Source: Sphaerisporangium corydalis
GTDB taxonomy: Bacteria > Actinomycetota > Actinomycetes > Streptosporangiales > Streptosporangiaceae
Direction of reading: 5' to 3'
Assembly (NCBI RefSeq): GCF_025506355.1
Contig: NZ_JANZYP010000010.1
Location: forward strand, 62,001 to 126,000
DNA: 64,000 nt
Both the position numbers and the translations under genes were made by a program. The notes below the pieces were generated by a model. That model did not search any database and was not told where the DNA came from. It worked only from the letters and a program-made list of their open reading frames with translations. Positions 33,313 through 44,300 of the stretch are shown here, in pieces. Numbering within the stretch: position 1 is the stretch's first letter; each line of letters begins with the position of its first letter.

Positions 33313-36300
33313 TCACCGCTTCCAGGGTTCGAAGTAGGCGACCGTCGCGAAGTCCATCTCCAGGGAGTCCGGCGGGGTCCCCCCGCTGGCGCTGGTCCCG
33401 GCCACGAAGAGGCGGACCCCGACGCCGGGGACCGCGTCCACCGCGATCGCGTGGGCGGCGTCCCGGGCGGCGACCTGGCCGTCGTAGTGCCCCACCCAGG
33501 TCTGCGCGCCGCTCGCGGCGTCGTAGGCGATCGTCACGTAGTCGGCGCCGGCCGCGTCGTCGGTGCTCTCGCCGGTGACCACGACCTTGCTCCCGTCCGG
33601 GGTCACGGCGACGTCCCACGCGAGGTCATCGGTCCCCGCCTGGCCGTTGTACCGCTGCACCCACGACCGGTGCCCGGTGGCGGTGTCGTAGGCGATCGTG
33701 GTGTAGTCCGACTTCGTCCCCTCCCCTGTGGTGTTGCCGGTGACGTACACCGTGCGGCCGTCGGGCGCGAGGACGATGTCGTGCGGGTTGTCGCTGTCGT
33801 GCGCCGGGCCGTCGTAGGTGTCCGTCCACAGCTCCTTTCCTGTGGCGGTGTCGTAGGCGATCGTCGCCACGTCGGTCTGCGTCCCGCTGTTGGAGTCGGC
33901 ACCGGTGACGAACACGACCTTGCCGTCCGCGGCGACCGCCATGCGGGTGGGGATGTCGATCCCGTTGTCGGTGCCGTTGTGGTCGGCCGACCAGAGCTGG
34001 TCGCCCGTACGGGCGTCGTAGGCCACGGTGCCCCAGTCGGTGAGACCCGTGCCCTCCGGCCCCGAACCCTGTCCGGTGACGAAGACCTTGGACCCGTCCG
34101 GGCTCACCTCGACCACCCGCGCGTCGTCGGTGCCGCCGCCCGGCCCGTCGAAGTACTTCGTCCACGTGGGCGTGCCGGTGCCGGCGTCGTAGGCGACCGT
34201 GACGAAGTCGTCCTTGCCGCCTTCGGCGAGCGTGCTCATGCCGGTCAGGTAGACGGTCTTCCCGTCCGGGCTGACCGCGACGGCGTTGGCGAAGTCGGCG
34301 AGCTTGGCCGCGTCGTGCCGCGCGACCCAGAGCTGCTTGCCGGTGACGGCGTCGTAGGCGATCACGACGGCGTCGTTGGCGGTGTCCTTCCCCGCGCTGA
34401 CGCCGGTGATGAAGACCTTGGACCCGTCCGGGCTCACCTTCATCCCGGCGACCTCGTCATAGCCGCCGTCGCTCGCGTACCCGTTGCTCCACAGCTCGAC
34501 CCCGGTGGCCGGGTCGTAGGCGACCGTGGACATCCGCGGCTTGAGCAGGCCGGGGGAGGGGTCGAAGCTGACGCCGGACACGTACAGCCGCTTGCCCTTG
34601 GGGTCCAGGGCGACGAGCTCGGCGGAGTCGCTTCCGCCCGCGGCCCCGTAGGTGGCCGCCCACGTCTCCTGCACCGGGCGCACCAGGACGGGGACGGTCA
34701 CGGTGTGGTGGCGGTCCCGCCAGGTGAGCCGCCCGCCCTGGTAGACGTTGGTCGGCGCCGTGGTCCGCGTGAACGTCACCGTGAACGACTTGCTCTGCCC
34801 CGGCCTCAGCGTGAGCCTGTTCGGCTCGACCTTGGTCTTGATCCCGGCCAGGCCGTCCGTGGACGCCGTGTACGTCGCGGTCGAGTCGCCGACGTTGGTC
34901 ACCCTGCGGGTGACCTTCTGGGTGGTGCCGGACAGCCGCCCGACCGAGATCGACGGCACGTTCATGTCGCTCGGGTCCAGGGAGTACCCGGCCCTGGCCA
35001 GCTTCGCGCAGGTCTCGGCCCTGACCCCCTTGGTCGTCGCGCACAGGAAGGCGATCCAGTCCTTCATGCCGCTGTCGTAGGTCAGGCCGGGGTCGGCGGC
35101 GCTGTTCGGGGTGACGTGCCCGGCCCCCTTGGCGAAGATCACCTTGGGGTCGGTGGCGGGGCCGTCCAGGACGTCGGCGCCGGTCGTCATGAGCGCCGAC
35201 TTGACGGCCATCGGCGACCAGTCAGGGTGCAGGTCCTTCAGCAGCGCGGCCAGCCCGGCGACGTGCGGGGCCGCCATCGAGGTCCCGCTGAGGAAGTTGA
35301 ACTCGTTGCCGTTGTTGCCCGGCGGCGCCACGGCCGCCAGGATGTCCTGCCCCGGGGCGACGACGTCGGGCTTCAGCAGGTCGCCGCCGCCGGCCATCAG
35401 CGGGCCGCGCGAGGAGAACGCGGCGACATAGGGCGCGGGGACGTTGTCGCTGATCTTCACCTGGTCGATGGTCGCCGTGGCGCCGGGGGTGGCGGCGTAG
35501 TCCTTGACGGCCTGCCGGTCCTTGACGTCGAGATGCACCGTGGGCACCACGTGCAGGTCGGCGTTGAGCGAGTTCTCGTCGACGTTGGTCAGGAGCACGC
35601 CGACGCCGCCCGCCTCGGCGACGGCGGCGCTCTTGTTCAGCCGGGGTGTCACGCCCCGGTCGCAGACGACGATCTTGCCCCGCACCTTGGCGGGGTCCAG
35701 GACCGGTGTGCCGCCGTTGTCCTTGGCGGTGTAACACTGCTCCACGCGCGTCGCGTCGGCGCCGGGCAGCGCCGCGGCGGTGGCGTCGACCAGGGGCGCG
35801 GGGCCCACCTTCGCGGCGGCCAGCGACACACCGGTGTAGACGGCGCCGTTACCGAACGTCACCTTCCCCTGGGTGCCTCGGTTGTGCGTCCCCGCCGCGA
35901 CCGTGGTGATCCACGGAGACGGGTGCGCCACCGTCGAGGCGGCCGGACCGTCGTTCCCGCCCGCCGCCGAGACGAACACGCCGGCCTCCGCGGCCGACAG
36001 GAACGCCATCTCCACCGGGTCGAGGAAGTCCGTGCTCGTCCCGGACACGGAGTAGTTGATGACGTCCACGCCGTCCGCCACCGCCTGGTCGATGGCCGCG
36101 ACCAGGTCGGAGTTGTACCCGTTGGCCGTTGAGGCGTCCTCGACCGACCAGAGCGCCTTGTAGGCGGCGATCCTGGCGCGCGGCGCGATGCCGCTGATCT
36201 TCCCGAACGACGCGGCCGGTCCGGTCACCGGGACGTCGAAGTTCCCGCCCGCCGTCGAGGCCACGTGCGTCCCGTGCCCGTTGTAGTCACGCGGCGACAG

Positions 36301-37074
36301 GTACTCCCACGGCAGGAACTCCTTCAGCGCCGCGTCCCCGCCCCACCCGGCGTCGAAGTGCCGTGCCCCGACCAGCTTCCCGTTGCACAGCCCGCTCTTC
36401 CACGAGTCGTCGCCGGGCGTCTCGCACCCGCCGTCGAAACCACGGACCGGAGGGAACGGCTTGCCCTTGCTGTCGGTGCCGGCGAAGCTCCTGGCGTCCG
36501 GCCAGATCCCGCTGTCGATGACGCCGATGACGAGCCCCTCGCCCGCGCCGTGCTTGCCCGTCGGGCCGCCGAGCTGATCCCACAGGCCGCCGCGCGCGTC
36601 GAGCCCGAGGAAGGACGGCGTCGACGACGTCGACACCGACACCTTCTTGTCCTCGGTGACCGCCACGACGTCGGGGTCGGCCCGCATCTCCGCGGCCTGG
36701 GGCGCGGTCAGCTTGGCGGCGAAACCCTCGTACGAATACACGTACTCGTACAGCTTCTTGCCGCCGCCCACCTTCCTGAGCGCGTCGTCGTGCCGGCTCC
36801 GGAGATGGGCCACGTACCTGGTCACGTCGGCGGAACGGCGGTCGACCTTCTCGCCTCGCTTGGGCTTGGTCGTGGGCAGCCCGGCCTGGTCCCCCTCGTA
36901 GGTCACAACGGGGTCCTGCGCCATTTGCACAATGTAAATCTTCTGCTCATCCGGGGCGGCCTCGGCCGAGACCGGGCCACCGGGCCAGGCGGTCACGGTC
37001 AGCATCAGCCCGGTGAGCGCCATCGCCGCCGACAACCGTCTGCGAGCATGGCCAGGGGATTTGGATAGGTCCAT
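33313..37074 (-). CDS. secreted S8 subtilase fused to an eight-repeat beta-propeller
   Basis: A 1253-residue exported protease. Signal peptide (about 1-40, AMALTGLMLTVTAWPGGPVSAEA), I9 propeptide inhibitor (IYIVQMAQDP...YSYEGFAAKLT), then a cucumisin-like S8 catalytic domain: Asp in VIGVIDSGIWPD, His in DYNGHGTHVAST, Ser in SGTSMAAPHVAG. A PA domain is inserted between His and Ser (VRGKIVVCDRGVTPRLNKS). An Fn3-like domain follows (VTRRVTNVGDSTATYTAS). The last about 430 residues are eight about 54-residue repeats with consensus SPDGSKVFVTG...VAYD..TG..LW, a propeller. ATG at 37074 follows GGAGGG. Plant-type subtilases normally lack the propeller, so this is an unusual fusion, perhaps for substrate or cell-wall targeting. 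A LAL regulator is divergent. Confidence 0.93.
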   Translation of the reverse strand: MDLSKSPGHARRRLSAAMALTGLMLTVTAWPGGPVSAEAAPDEQKIYIVQMAQDPVVTYEGDQAGLPTTKPKRGEKVDRRSADVTRYVAHLRSRHDDALRKVGGGKKLYEYVYSYEGFAAKLTAPQAAEMRADPDVVAVTEDKKVSVSTSSTPSFLGLDARGGLWDQLGGPTGKHGAGEGLVIGVIDSGIWPDARSFAGTDSKGKPFPPVRGFDGGCETPGDDSWKSGLCNGKLVGARHFDAGWGGDAALKEFLPWEYLSPRDYNGHGTHVASTAGGNFDVPVTGPAASFGKISGIAPRARIAAYKALWSVEDASTANGYNSDLVAAIDQAVADGVDVINYSVSGTSTDFLDPVEMAFLSAAEAGVFVSAAGGNDGPAASTVAHPSPWITTVAAGTHNRGTQGKVTFGNGAVYTGVSLAAAKVGPAPLVDATAAALPGADATRVEQCYTAKDNGGTPVLDPAKVRGKIVVCDRGVTPRLNKSAAVAEAGGVGVLLTNVDENSLNADLHVVPTVHLDVKDRQAVKDYAATPGATATIDQVKISDNVPAPYVAAFSSRGPLMAGGGDLLKPDVVAPGQDILAAVAPPGNNGNEFNFLSGTSMAAPHVAGLAALLKDLHPDWSPMAVKSALMTTGADVLDGPATDPKVIFAKGAGHVTPNSAADPGLTYDSGMKDWIAFLCATTKGVRAETCAKLARAGYSLDPSDMNVPSISVGRLSGTTQKVTRRVTNVGDSTATYTASTDGLAGIKTKVEPNRLTLRPGQSKSFTVTFTRTTAPTNVYQGGRLTWRDRHHTVTVPVLVRPVQETWAATYGAAGGSDSAELVALDPKGKRLYVSGVSFDPSPGLLKPRMSTVAYDPATGVELWSNGYASDGGYDEVAGMKVSPDGSKVFITGVSAGKDTANDAVVIAYDAVTGKQLWVARHDAAKLADFANAVAVSPDGKTVYLTGMSTLAEGGKDDFVTVAYDAGTGTPTWTKYFDGPGGGTDDARVVEVSPDGSKVFVTGQGSGPEGTGLTDWGTVAYDARTGDQLWSADHNGTDNGIDIPTRMAVAADGKVVFVTGADSNSGTQTDVATIAYDTATGKELWTDTYDGPAHDSDNPHDIVLAPDGRTVYVTGNTTGEGTKSDYTTIAYDTATGHRSWVQRYNGQAGTDDLAWDVAVTPDGSKVVVTGESTDDAAGADYVTIAYDAASGAQTWVGHYDGQVAARDAAHAIAVDAVPGVGVRLFVAGTSASGGTPPDSLEMDFATVAYFEPWKR

Positions 37075-37243
37075 CGTTGCCCTCCGCGCATCGCCGCTGA
37101 TCAAGCGGACGATCGCCGAGGCTAACGAGAGCGGGCATCAGCCGTGATCCGTACCGTATACGGATTTTTGGGCCGCCATTTCGCCAAAGTTCGCCAAGGG
37201 TGGTCCGGTAACCTGCTCGTGGTGATCGAGAGGGGGTGGCCGG

Positions 37244-40165
37244 GTGTCCTTGGGCCCAGCCCGCGTCGCCCACTCAGGCTCCTTGTCCGGCACGCTCATC
37301 GGGCGCCGATCCGAGCTCGCGCTCATGCGCGCCGCCGTCGCCTCCCCGCCCTCCCTGGTCCTGGTCGAAGGAGAGGCGGGCATCGGCAAGAGCCGTCTGG
37401 TGCGCGAGCTTCTCGCCACCCGGCCGCTCGCCGGGACCCGCAGGCTCGTGGGCCAGTGTGAGCAGCTCCAGGAACCCCTGCCGCTGTCCCCCGTGCTCGA
37501 CGCCCTGCGCCTGACCGGCGGGGAGCTCGCCGCGTCCCGGCCGCGCAACCCCGTGGTGGGGGCGCTGGCCCCGCTGCTCCCCGAGATCGCCGAGTACCTC
37601 CCGCCGCCCCCGCCCGCGCTCCGCGACCAGCGGGCGGAACTGCACCGGGTGTTCAGGGCCGCGGTCGCCCTGCTCGACCACCTCAGCCCCCTGGTGCTCG
37701 TCCTTGAGGACGTGCACTGGGCCGACAGCGGCACGCACGACTTCCTGTCCTTCCTGGCCTCCCACCAGCCGCAGGACGTCTCGCTGATCGTCACGCTGCG
37801 CTCGGCCGTGGGGCTGCCGCCGATCCGTGCGGCGTTCGCCCGCGCCCCGCACGGCCCGGCGCTGTCGGTGGGCCTCACCCCGCTGAACAGGTCCGAGGTC
37901 GAGCAGCTCGCCGAAGGCATCCTGAAGGCCGAGCTCCCCGGGTCGTTCGCCGCCCCTCTGTACGAGAAGACGGGTGGCATCCCGTTCGTGGTGGAGGAGG
38001 TGCTCCGCACCCTGCTGGGCAGCCTGCCCGCCGACGAGATCCCCGGACGGCCCGACGTCCTGGCCGACCTCGCCGTGCCGACCGTGCTCCGCGACGTCGT
38101 GCTGCAACGCCTGAACTCGCTCGACGACACCGCGCGGGAGATCCTCGGGGCCGCCGCCGTCATCGGCATGACACCCGACGACCGGCTCCTCGCGGAGGTC
38201 ACCGGGCGCGGCGCCGCGGAGATCGCCGGTGCCCTCGCCGAGGCCCAGGCCGCCGGCCTCCTGCACGAGCAGGACGGGCGATGCCGGTTCCGCCACGCGC
38301 TGGCGCGGCAGATCGTGGACGAGTCGGTGCCGGTGTCCGGCCGGCGGTGGCTGCACCTCAAGACGGCCCGCGCCCTGGAATCCGGCCCGGGACCCAGGCC
38401 GGTGGCCAGGCTCGCCCACCACTTCCGGCACGCCGGCCGCACGGCCGAGTTCGTGGACAACGCGGAGGCCGCCGCCGACACCGCCCTGTCGCACGGCGAC
38501 GACGCCACGGCGGCGCGTTTCCTGCTCCAGGCACTGGAGGCGGGCGACCTGTCCCAGGACGTGCGCGTACGACTGGCCCTGCGGCTCGGCCGCACGGCGG
38601 TCGACGGGCTCGCCCACGCGCGGGCCGTACCCATCCTCGAACGCCTGCTCGCCACCGAAACCCTCCCCGCCCACCCGCGAGGGGAACTGCGGTTCGCCCT
38701 CGGCCGGCTGCTGCGCCAGCAGGGCGAGGCACGGGCGGGCTACCTGCGGATCGAGAGCGCCCTTCCCGACCTCGGCGACCGCCCGGCGCTCCTCGGCCGC
38801 GCGCTTTCCGTCCTCGCCGCCCCCGAGACCATCGTGGACCGGCACATCAGCGAGCACACCGCGCACTGCGACCGCGCTGAGGAGGTGGCCCGCCGCAGCG
38901 GCGACCCCGACGTCGCCATCGCGGTGCGCATCACCCGGGCCTCGCTCCTGCTGGAACAGGGCGATCCCGCGAGCTGGCGGCTGATCGCCGAGCTGCGGCG
39001 CGACGACCGGCTCCGCGCCGCGCCGCGCGAACACGCCCGCGCCTGCCTCAACTGGGCCCAGGGCGCCCTGCACATCGGACGGCTCCACCAGGCCGAGGCC
39101 CTGCTGGCCGAGGGACGCCAGGTGGCCGGCCAGGCCGAGTACCTGCGGGTGGCGGAGGTCGTCGAGCTGGTGACCGCCGCCGCCGACCACGCCGCGGGAC
39201 GGTGGGACGGGCTCTCACCCCGCCTCCGCCGCCTGGGAGGGGCCTCGGCCACCTTCGCCGCCGCGACCCTGGACGCACGGCTGCTGCACGGCGCGCTCCT
39301 CGCGGCCACCGGCCCCGCCGAGGAGGCGATGGCCCACCTCAGCGAGGTGATCTCGATCGCCGAACGGGTCGGCGCCGTGTGGCCGCTCATCCCCGCGCGG
39401 ACGGCGCTGTCCCGGCTGCTGCTCTCCCTGAACGACGCCGCCGGCGCGGCCGGGCACGCCACCGCCGCGCTGACCCAGGTGCGCGCCAAGGGCAACTGGG
39501 TGTGGGGCGCCGAGACCGTGCTGTGCCTCGTCGACGCCCTGGACGTCCTCGGCCGCGCGCGCGAGGCGGCCGACCTGGTGGCCGAACTGGCCGCGGGCAT
39601 CACCGGCGCCGACGCCCCCATCGCCCAGGCCGCCCTGCTGACCGCCCAGGCCATCCTGACCCGGAGCACCTCGCCTGAGGCCGGTGACCGGTCGCTCGAC
39701 GCTGCACGTACCATCCTGCGGGACGCCGGCCTGCGCTACGAGGAGGCCCTGACCTGCGAACGCCTGGGCCGCTGGCGCTGCGAGCACGGAACCATCGGCG
39801 GCGGAACGACTGTGGGTGGAACGACCGACCGTGAACCGGACAGCGGAGCGCTCCTGCTGGAGAGCGCATTGCGCACGTACGGCGAGATCGGCGCGGACCG
39901 CGACATCGCCCGCGTCTGCCAGATAATGCGACAGAACAGCGTCCCCATCCCGTACCCCTGGCGGGGCGGACGCCCGTCCCACGGCCAGACGCTGTCCTCG
40001 CGGGAACGCGAGGTGGCACTACTGGCGGCGGCGGGCAAGACCAACCAGGAGATCGCCGCCGTCCTGTACCTGTCCAGACGCACGGTCGAAAGCCACATCT
40101 CCAGCGCCCTCCGCAAACTCGGCTACCTCTCCCGCAAGGACCTCCGGGAACTCCTTAACCACTGA
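37244..40165 (+). CDS. LAL-type LuxR-family ATPase regulator
   Basis: A 973-residue regulator. The N-terminal AAA_16 ATPase has FIG-type start LIGRRSELALM, Walker A VEGEAGIGKSRLV (about 42-54) and Walker B VLVLEDVHWAD. A long helical/TPR-like middle follows (about 380-850) and a C-terminal LuxR HTH: LSSREREVALLAAAGKTNQEI...YLSRRTVESHISSALRKLG. LAL proteins integrate a ligand or protein signal and activate secondary-metabolite or secreted-enzyme genes. It is divergent from the giant subtilase (169-base gap), which is the likeliest target. GTG at 37244 follows GAGAGGGGG. It ends five bases from the convergent glycosyltransferase stop. Confidence 0.93.
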   Translation: MSLGPARVAHSGSLSGTLIGRRSELALMRAAVASPPSLVLVEGEAGIGKSRLVRELLATRPLAGTRRLVGQCEQLQEPLPLSPVLDALRLTGGELAASRPRNPVVGALAPLLPEIAEYLPPPPPALRDQRAELHRVFRAAVALLDHLSPLVLVLEDVHWADSGTHDFLSFLASHQPQDVSLIVTLRSAVGLPPIRAAFARAPHGPALSVGLTPLNRSEVEQLAEGILKAELPGSFAAPLYEKTGGIPFVVEEVLRTLLGSLPADEIPGRPDVLADLAVPTVLRDVVLQRLNSLDDTAREILGAAAVIGMTPDDRLLAEVTGRGAAEIAGALAEAQAAGLLHEQDGRCRFRHALARQIVDESVPVSGRRWLHLKTARALESGPGPRPVARLAHHFRHAGRTAEFVDNAEAAADTALSHGDDATAARFLLQALEAGDLSQDVRVRLALRLGRTAVDGLAHARAVPILERLLATETLPAHPRGELRFALGRLLRQQGEARAGYLRIESALPDLGDRPALLGRALSVLAAPETIVDRHISEHTAHCDRAEEVARRSGDPDVAIAVRITRASLLLEQGDPASWRLIAELRRDDRLRAAPREHARACLNWAQGALHIGRLHQAEALLAEGRQVAGQAEYLRVAEVVELVTAAADHAAGRWDGLSPRLRRLGGASATFAAATLDARLLHGALLAATGPAEEAMAHLSEVISIAERVGAVWPLIPARTALSRLLLSLNDAAGAAGHATAALTQVRAKGNWVWGAETVLCLVDALDVLGRAREAADLVAELAAGITGADAPIAQAALLTAQAILTRSTSPEAGDRSLDAARTILRDAGLRYEEALTCERLGRWRCEHGTIGGGTTVGGTTDREPDSGALLLESALRTYGEIGADRDIARVCQIMRQNSVPIPYPWRGGRPSHGQTLSSREREVALLAAAGKTNQEIAAVLYLSRRTVESHISSALRKLGYLSRKDLRELLNH

Positions 40166-40170
40166 CCCCG

Positions 40171-41283
40171 TTATTCGCCGGCCACCTCGCCGAGGACGGT
40201 GTGGACGGCGGCGGCGACCCTGGCGGGGGAGTAGCGGGACCGGGCCGAGGCGCGGTGACGGGCGACGACCCCGGCGTCCGGGCCGGTGGACGCCAGGACC
40301 AGGAGGCGTTCCCGCAGCTCGGGCACGTCCTCGTACAGCACGTCGGGGTCGTCGCCGCAGACCTCGGGATAGGAGCCGATCCGGGGCAGGAGGCAGTGGT
40401 TGCCGGTGGCCATCGCCTCCAGCGTCGCCACGCCGAGGCTCTCATGCGTGGCCGTGCTGATCTGGACGTGACTCTGCCACAGGGCCGCGTAGTAGTCGTC
40501 GATCGGCAGATCCTCGCCGCGGACGACGCGGCCGGGAAACGCCTCGGCCATGTCCCGCAGCCGCCCCGCCCAGGAGGACCGATCGGGGAAGTGCCTGGTC
40601 ACCAGGAAGCGGGCGGCGGTGCGTTCGAGGATCTCCGCCGCCACGTCGAGGAACACCCCTGGCTGTTTCGCGGTGTTCGGCGCGTGGTTGAACACGATGG
40701 TCACGCCGTTTCCCGCGCGTGGCCGCCGGGCCGCGTCGATCCTTTCGAGATCGATGGGCAGGCCCACCGCGCGTATTCTCCCGGTCAGCTCGCCGGCCGC
40801 CTTCTCGCTCACCGAGAACACGTTGCCGAGAATCGTGTTCCGCATGTACTCGCTGACCACCAGGACGCGGTCCGCCGCCATCAGGTTCCCCAGGTCGGCC
40901 CAGCGCAGTTTCGGATAATGCTCGAACCGGAAAAGGTCCGTCTCGTCCCAGTGGCTGCCGTGCGTGTAGGTGACCAGGGGCAGTGCGGCGGTGTCGTCGA
41001 GCACCCACCGCAGGTCCGCGGTGAACGGCCACAGGGCGTGGAAGGCGAGCGCCACGTCGTAGTGGTTCACGCGCACCGCCGCCTCGACGGCCGCGAGGAT
41101 CTCCCCGGTCCAGACGGTGAGCCGCCGCGCGTCCGACTGGATGACGTCCACCTGGAGGCCGAGCCCGCGCAGGCCCGCGACCAGCGCGTCGGCACACGTG
41201 ACGCTGTACCCCAACGCGCCGCTCACCCCGGTGGGCCCGGCGTCGGCCGGATGAAGATAAGTGGCGATAAAAAGGATTCTCAA
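40171..41283 (-). CDS. GT4-type glycosyltransferase
   Basis: A 370-residue GT-B glycosyltransferase. N-terminal strand MRILFIATYLHPADAGPTG..GY, central THGSHWDETD and VLVVSEYMRNTI. The C-terminal nucleotide-sugar domain has VTIVFNHAPNTAKQPG and the donor-binding ATHESLGVATLEAMATG...IGSYPEV, the usual E-x7-E element. The start is TTG at 41283, supported by AGGAGG seven bases ahead and by the family N-terminus; no ATG/GTG fits. Donor and acceptor unknown. It is divergent from the STAND-ARH gene across only 66 bases, so promoters overlap, but nothing in the protein suggests a defence role. Confidence 0.85.
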   Translation of the reverse strand: MRILFIATYLHPADAGPTGVSGALGYSVTCADALVAGLRGLGLQVDVIQSDARRLTVWTGEILAAVEAAVRVNHYDVALAFHALWPFTADLRWVLDDTAALPLVTYTHGSHWDETDLFRFEHYPKLRWADLGNLMAADRVLVVSEYMRNTILGNVFSVSEKAAGELTGRIRAVGLPIDLERIDAARRPRAGNGVTIVFNHAPNTAKQPGVFLDVAAEILERTAARFLVTRHFPDRSSWAGRLRDMAEAFPGRVVRGEDLPIDDYYAALWQSHVQISTATHESLGVATLEAMATGNHCLLPRIGSYPEVCGDDPDVLYEDVPELRERLLVLASTGPDAGVVARHRASARSRYSPARVAAAVHTVLGEVAGE

Positions 41284-41349
41284 TCGGCACCTCCTATGGG
41301 AGATTTCCGTTGTCAGGGGTGACGGAACAGTAAGCCGATCGGATCCCTA

Positions 41350-44300
41350 ATGTCGATCTTTGATGATCTGAACCAGAATCGACCGGCCGGGGCGCGGCTC
41401 TTCGTCGATCGGCACACGCCGTGCCGGGAGTTCGCCGAGCGCCTCAACAACGATCCGGCGCAGCAGGTCGTCCAGGTTTATGTGGGTGTGGGGGGCAACG
41501 GGAAAAGCGCACTGCTCCGTACCCTCCAAAGGCGGTGCGTCTACCGCATTCCCCGCGAGCATTGGGAGGAGATCCACGGCTATCCGGATGAATTCTTCGT
41601 CGACGCGCTGAGCCGTGCCCCTGGCGCGGAGAAGGTGCCGGTGGCGCTCCTGGACTTCGGCGCCCAGCCGTCCGGGGTGAACCGTCCGCAGGAGCCGCTC
41701 AGCGCGTTGTTCATGCTCAAACGGCAACTGGCGGAGGCCGGTGTCCGGACGCCCCGGTTCGACTTCGCGGCCGTCGCGTACCTGCACCGCTCGGGCGCGG
41801 ACGTCCGGGCGCTGGTCAACGAGCTCTTTCCCCGGTCGGAACTGCTGTCGGCCGCCGGCGTCGCCGACGCGTTCCTGCAGGTTCCCGTCGTCCAGGTGGG
41901 CACGGCCCTGTTCGAGTGGTTCAACGGCAGGCTCGACAACCTCATGGAACAGCGCAAGCTGCGCCGCAGGGTGCCACCTGAGGTGGTGGCCGAGGTGCTC
42001 GCCCTCGCCCCGGAACCCGATCTCATGGAGGCCCTGCCCCGGCTCTTCTGCGAGGACCTGCGCGCGGTGCTGACCGGCCGCCGCACCCCGCACCGCATCG
42101 TCCTGCTCTTCGACACCTACGAAGCGGTGGCGGGAGAGGGCAGCCGGTCGCGGTTCGGCAACGTCGGCGGCCCGCGCTGGATCAGGTCACTGCTCGGCAA
42201 CCTGCCGCTCGCCGACGGGGCCATGGCGGTGGTGGCGGGCCGGGCCGCGCCCACCTGGTCGCGGGCGCTCACCGAGCCGATCCCCGAGCGGTACGTCAAG
42301 ATCGACGCGCTGGGGGCGCTGCCCGACCGGTTCGCCCGGGTGTACCTGGAGGAGGCGGGGGTGACCGACCCCGAGCTCCAAGATGCGCTCGTCTCCTACG
42401 CATCCGACGAGGCCGGCCTGGTCCATCCCCTGCTGCTCGGCCTGTCCACCGACGTGGTGCTCACCGCCGCCGAGCGCGGCCGGAACCTTCAGACCGCCGA
42501 CTTCCCCGCCGACCCCGAACTGCGGGACAGGGAGCGCGCGCTGGCGGCCCGGCTGCTGTCGCGGATCAACGACGACCTGGAGGAGGCCGTGGCGGCCGTC
42601 TCCGCCGCCAGGTCGTTCGACAGCGACCTGTTCTTCCACCTGGGCGCGCAGATGGACTTCCCGGCGACGATGGCGGTGTTCCGGCGGCTGACCGCGTTCT
42701 CCTTCGTGACCCCTATCGCCGGAGAACAGCGATTCGCCCTGCACCAGTTACTGCGCCGCGCCATCGCCAACATCGCGCCCGAGGTCGTCCTCCAGGCTCA
42801 CGAGGTGCTCGCTGCTTACTATGGTGCCGTGCCGCGACCAGACGAGTTCACCCGGCGGATAGAGCACATCTACCATCGCGCCCAGCTCGACCCGGCGGCG
42901 GGGGTGACGCTCTGGCTCGCCGAGATGGACCGGGTGCTGGCCCTCAGCCGGTTCGACCTGTGCAGATCGCTGCTGAGCGTGCTCGGCGACCTCGACATGC
43001 CCTCCCCCGAGGTCGCGGAGGCCTGCGACTACCAGGTGGCACGGGCCGAGATCGCGCTCGGCCGCTGGGAGGAGGCCGAGGAACGGCTGCGCGCGCTCCC
43101 CGGGGACGCCGCCCACACCCACCTGCTGAAGGGTGAGCTGGCCTTCGTCCGGGGCGACTTCGAGGCCGCGAAACGGCACGCCGACCAGGCGCTCGCGGCC
43201 GGCGAGGACGGCGCCGCCCGGCTGCCGTACCTGATGTTCTCGGCCAACATGATGCTCTTCCTCGGCCGGTTCGACGACGGCAAGCGGCTGTGCCGCGAAG
43301 GACTCGCGATCTTCGGCGTCGACGGGGACGGGAACACCGCCGTCCTGTGGCACTCGCGCCTGGCGTCCATCGAGTTCTTCTCCGGGGACATCGAGGCGGC
43401 CAAGGAGCAACTCGCGCTGGCCGCCCGGCGGCTGGACGCCGTCCCCGAGGCCGACCGCGACCGGCAGGCCGAGGCCGGGCTGCGACACGAGGAGGCCGTC
43501 ATCGCCGAAGCGGAGGGCAGGGCCGCCGACGCGCTGCGCGGCCAGGCCGAGGCACTGCGCATCCGCCGCGAGATAGCCGACGTCCGGGGCGTCGCCCACG
43601 GCCTCAACGGGCTGGGGCTCGCCGCCCTGCAGATGGGCGACGCCGCCGAAGCGGAAGCGCGCTTCGTCGAATCCGCCGTGTTCGCCCGCGACCTCGGGGA
43701 ACGCCTGCTGTACGCCAAGGTGACCCGGGGCCGCGCCGAGGCGGCGACGCTGGACGGGCGGTTCGACGACGCCGACCGGCTGGCCGCCGAGGCGCTCGCC
43801 GAATTCGAGGCCGCCGACATCCCCTACGACGTCGTGCACGCCTGGATCACCCAGGCCAGGGTGCATCGGGCCCGCGGTGACGAGCGCGCCTGGCTGGAGT
43901 TGACCGACCGGGCCCGCAGGGAGATCGAGAAGGAGGGCTTCGGCAGCCTGTACGCACGCTGTCCGGAGGTCCGGCCCCCCTCGGCCGAACGCATCGGGCG
44001 CGCCATGACGGCGTTCGCGGCGGGCGACGCGTTCGGCGTCCCCTGGGAGGGCTCGGGCCCGGAGTCGATCGACGCCGACCGCATCGGCGAGCTCCCCGCA
44101 CCCGCGTGGGGCTGGCCGCGCGGCTCGACCTCCGATGACACCGCCCAGATGCTCCTGGTCTGCGAGCTCCTGTCCGACACCGACGGCCACCCGACCGCCG
44201 AAGCGTTCCTGGCCCGGCTCGCCGCCGCCGAGGACGAGATCCGAGGCATCGGGCCGACCACCCGCCGCGCCCTGGACCGCTTCCGCGAGACCGGCGCCCT

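Noticed and set aside
33310-36132. 940-codon plus-strand frame opposite the subtilase
   Set aside because: Mirror of the subtilase codon bias; its repeats mirror the propeller repeats and there is no independent signal.
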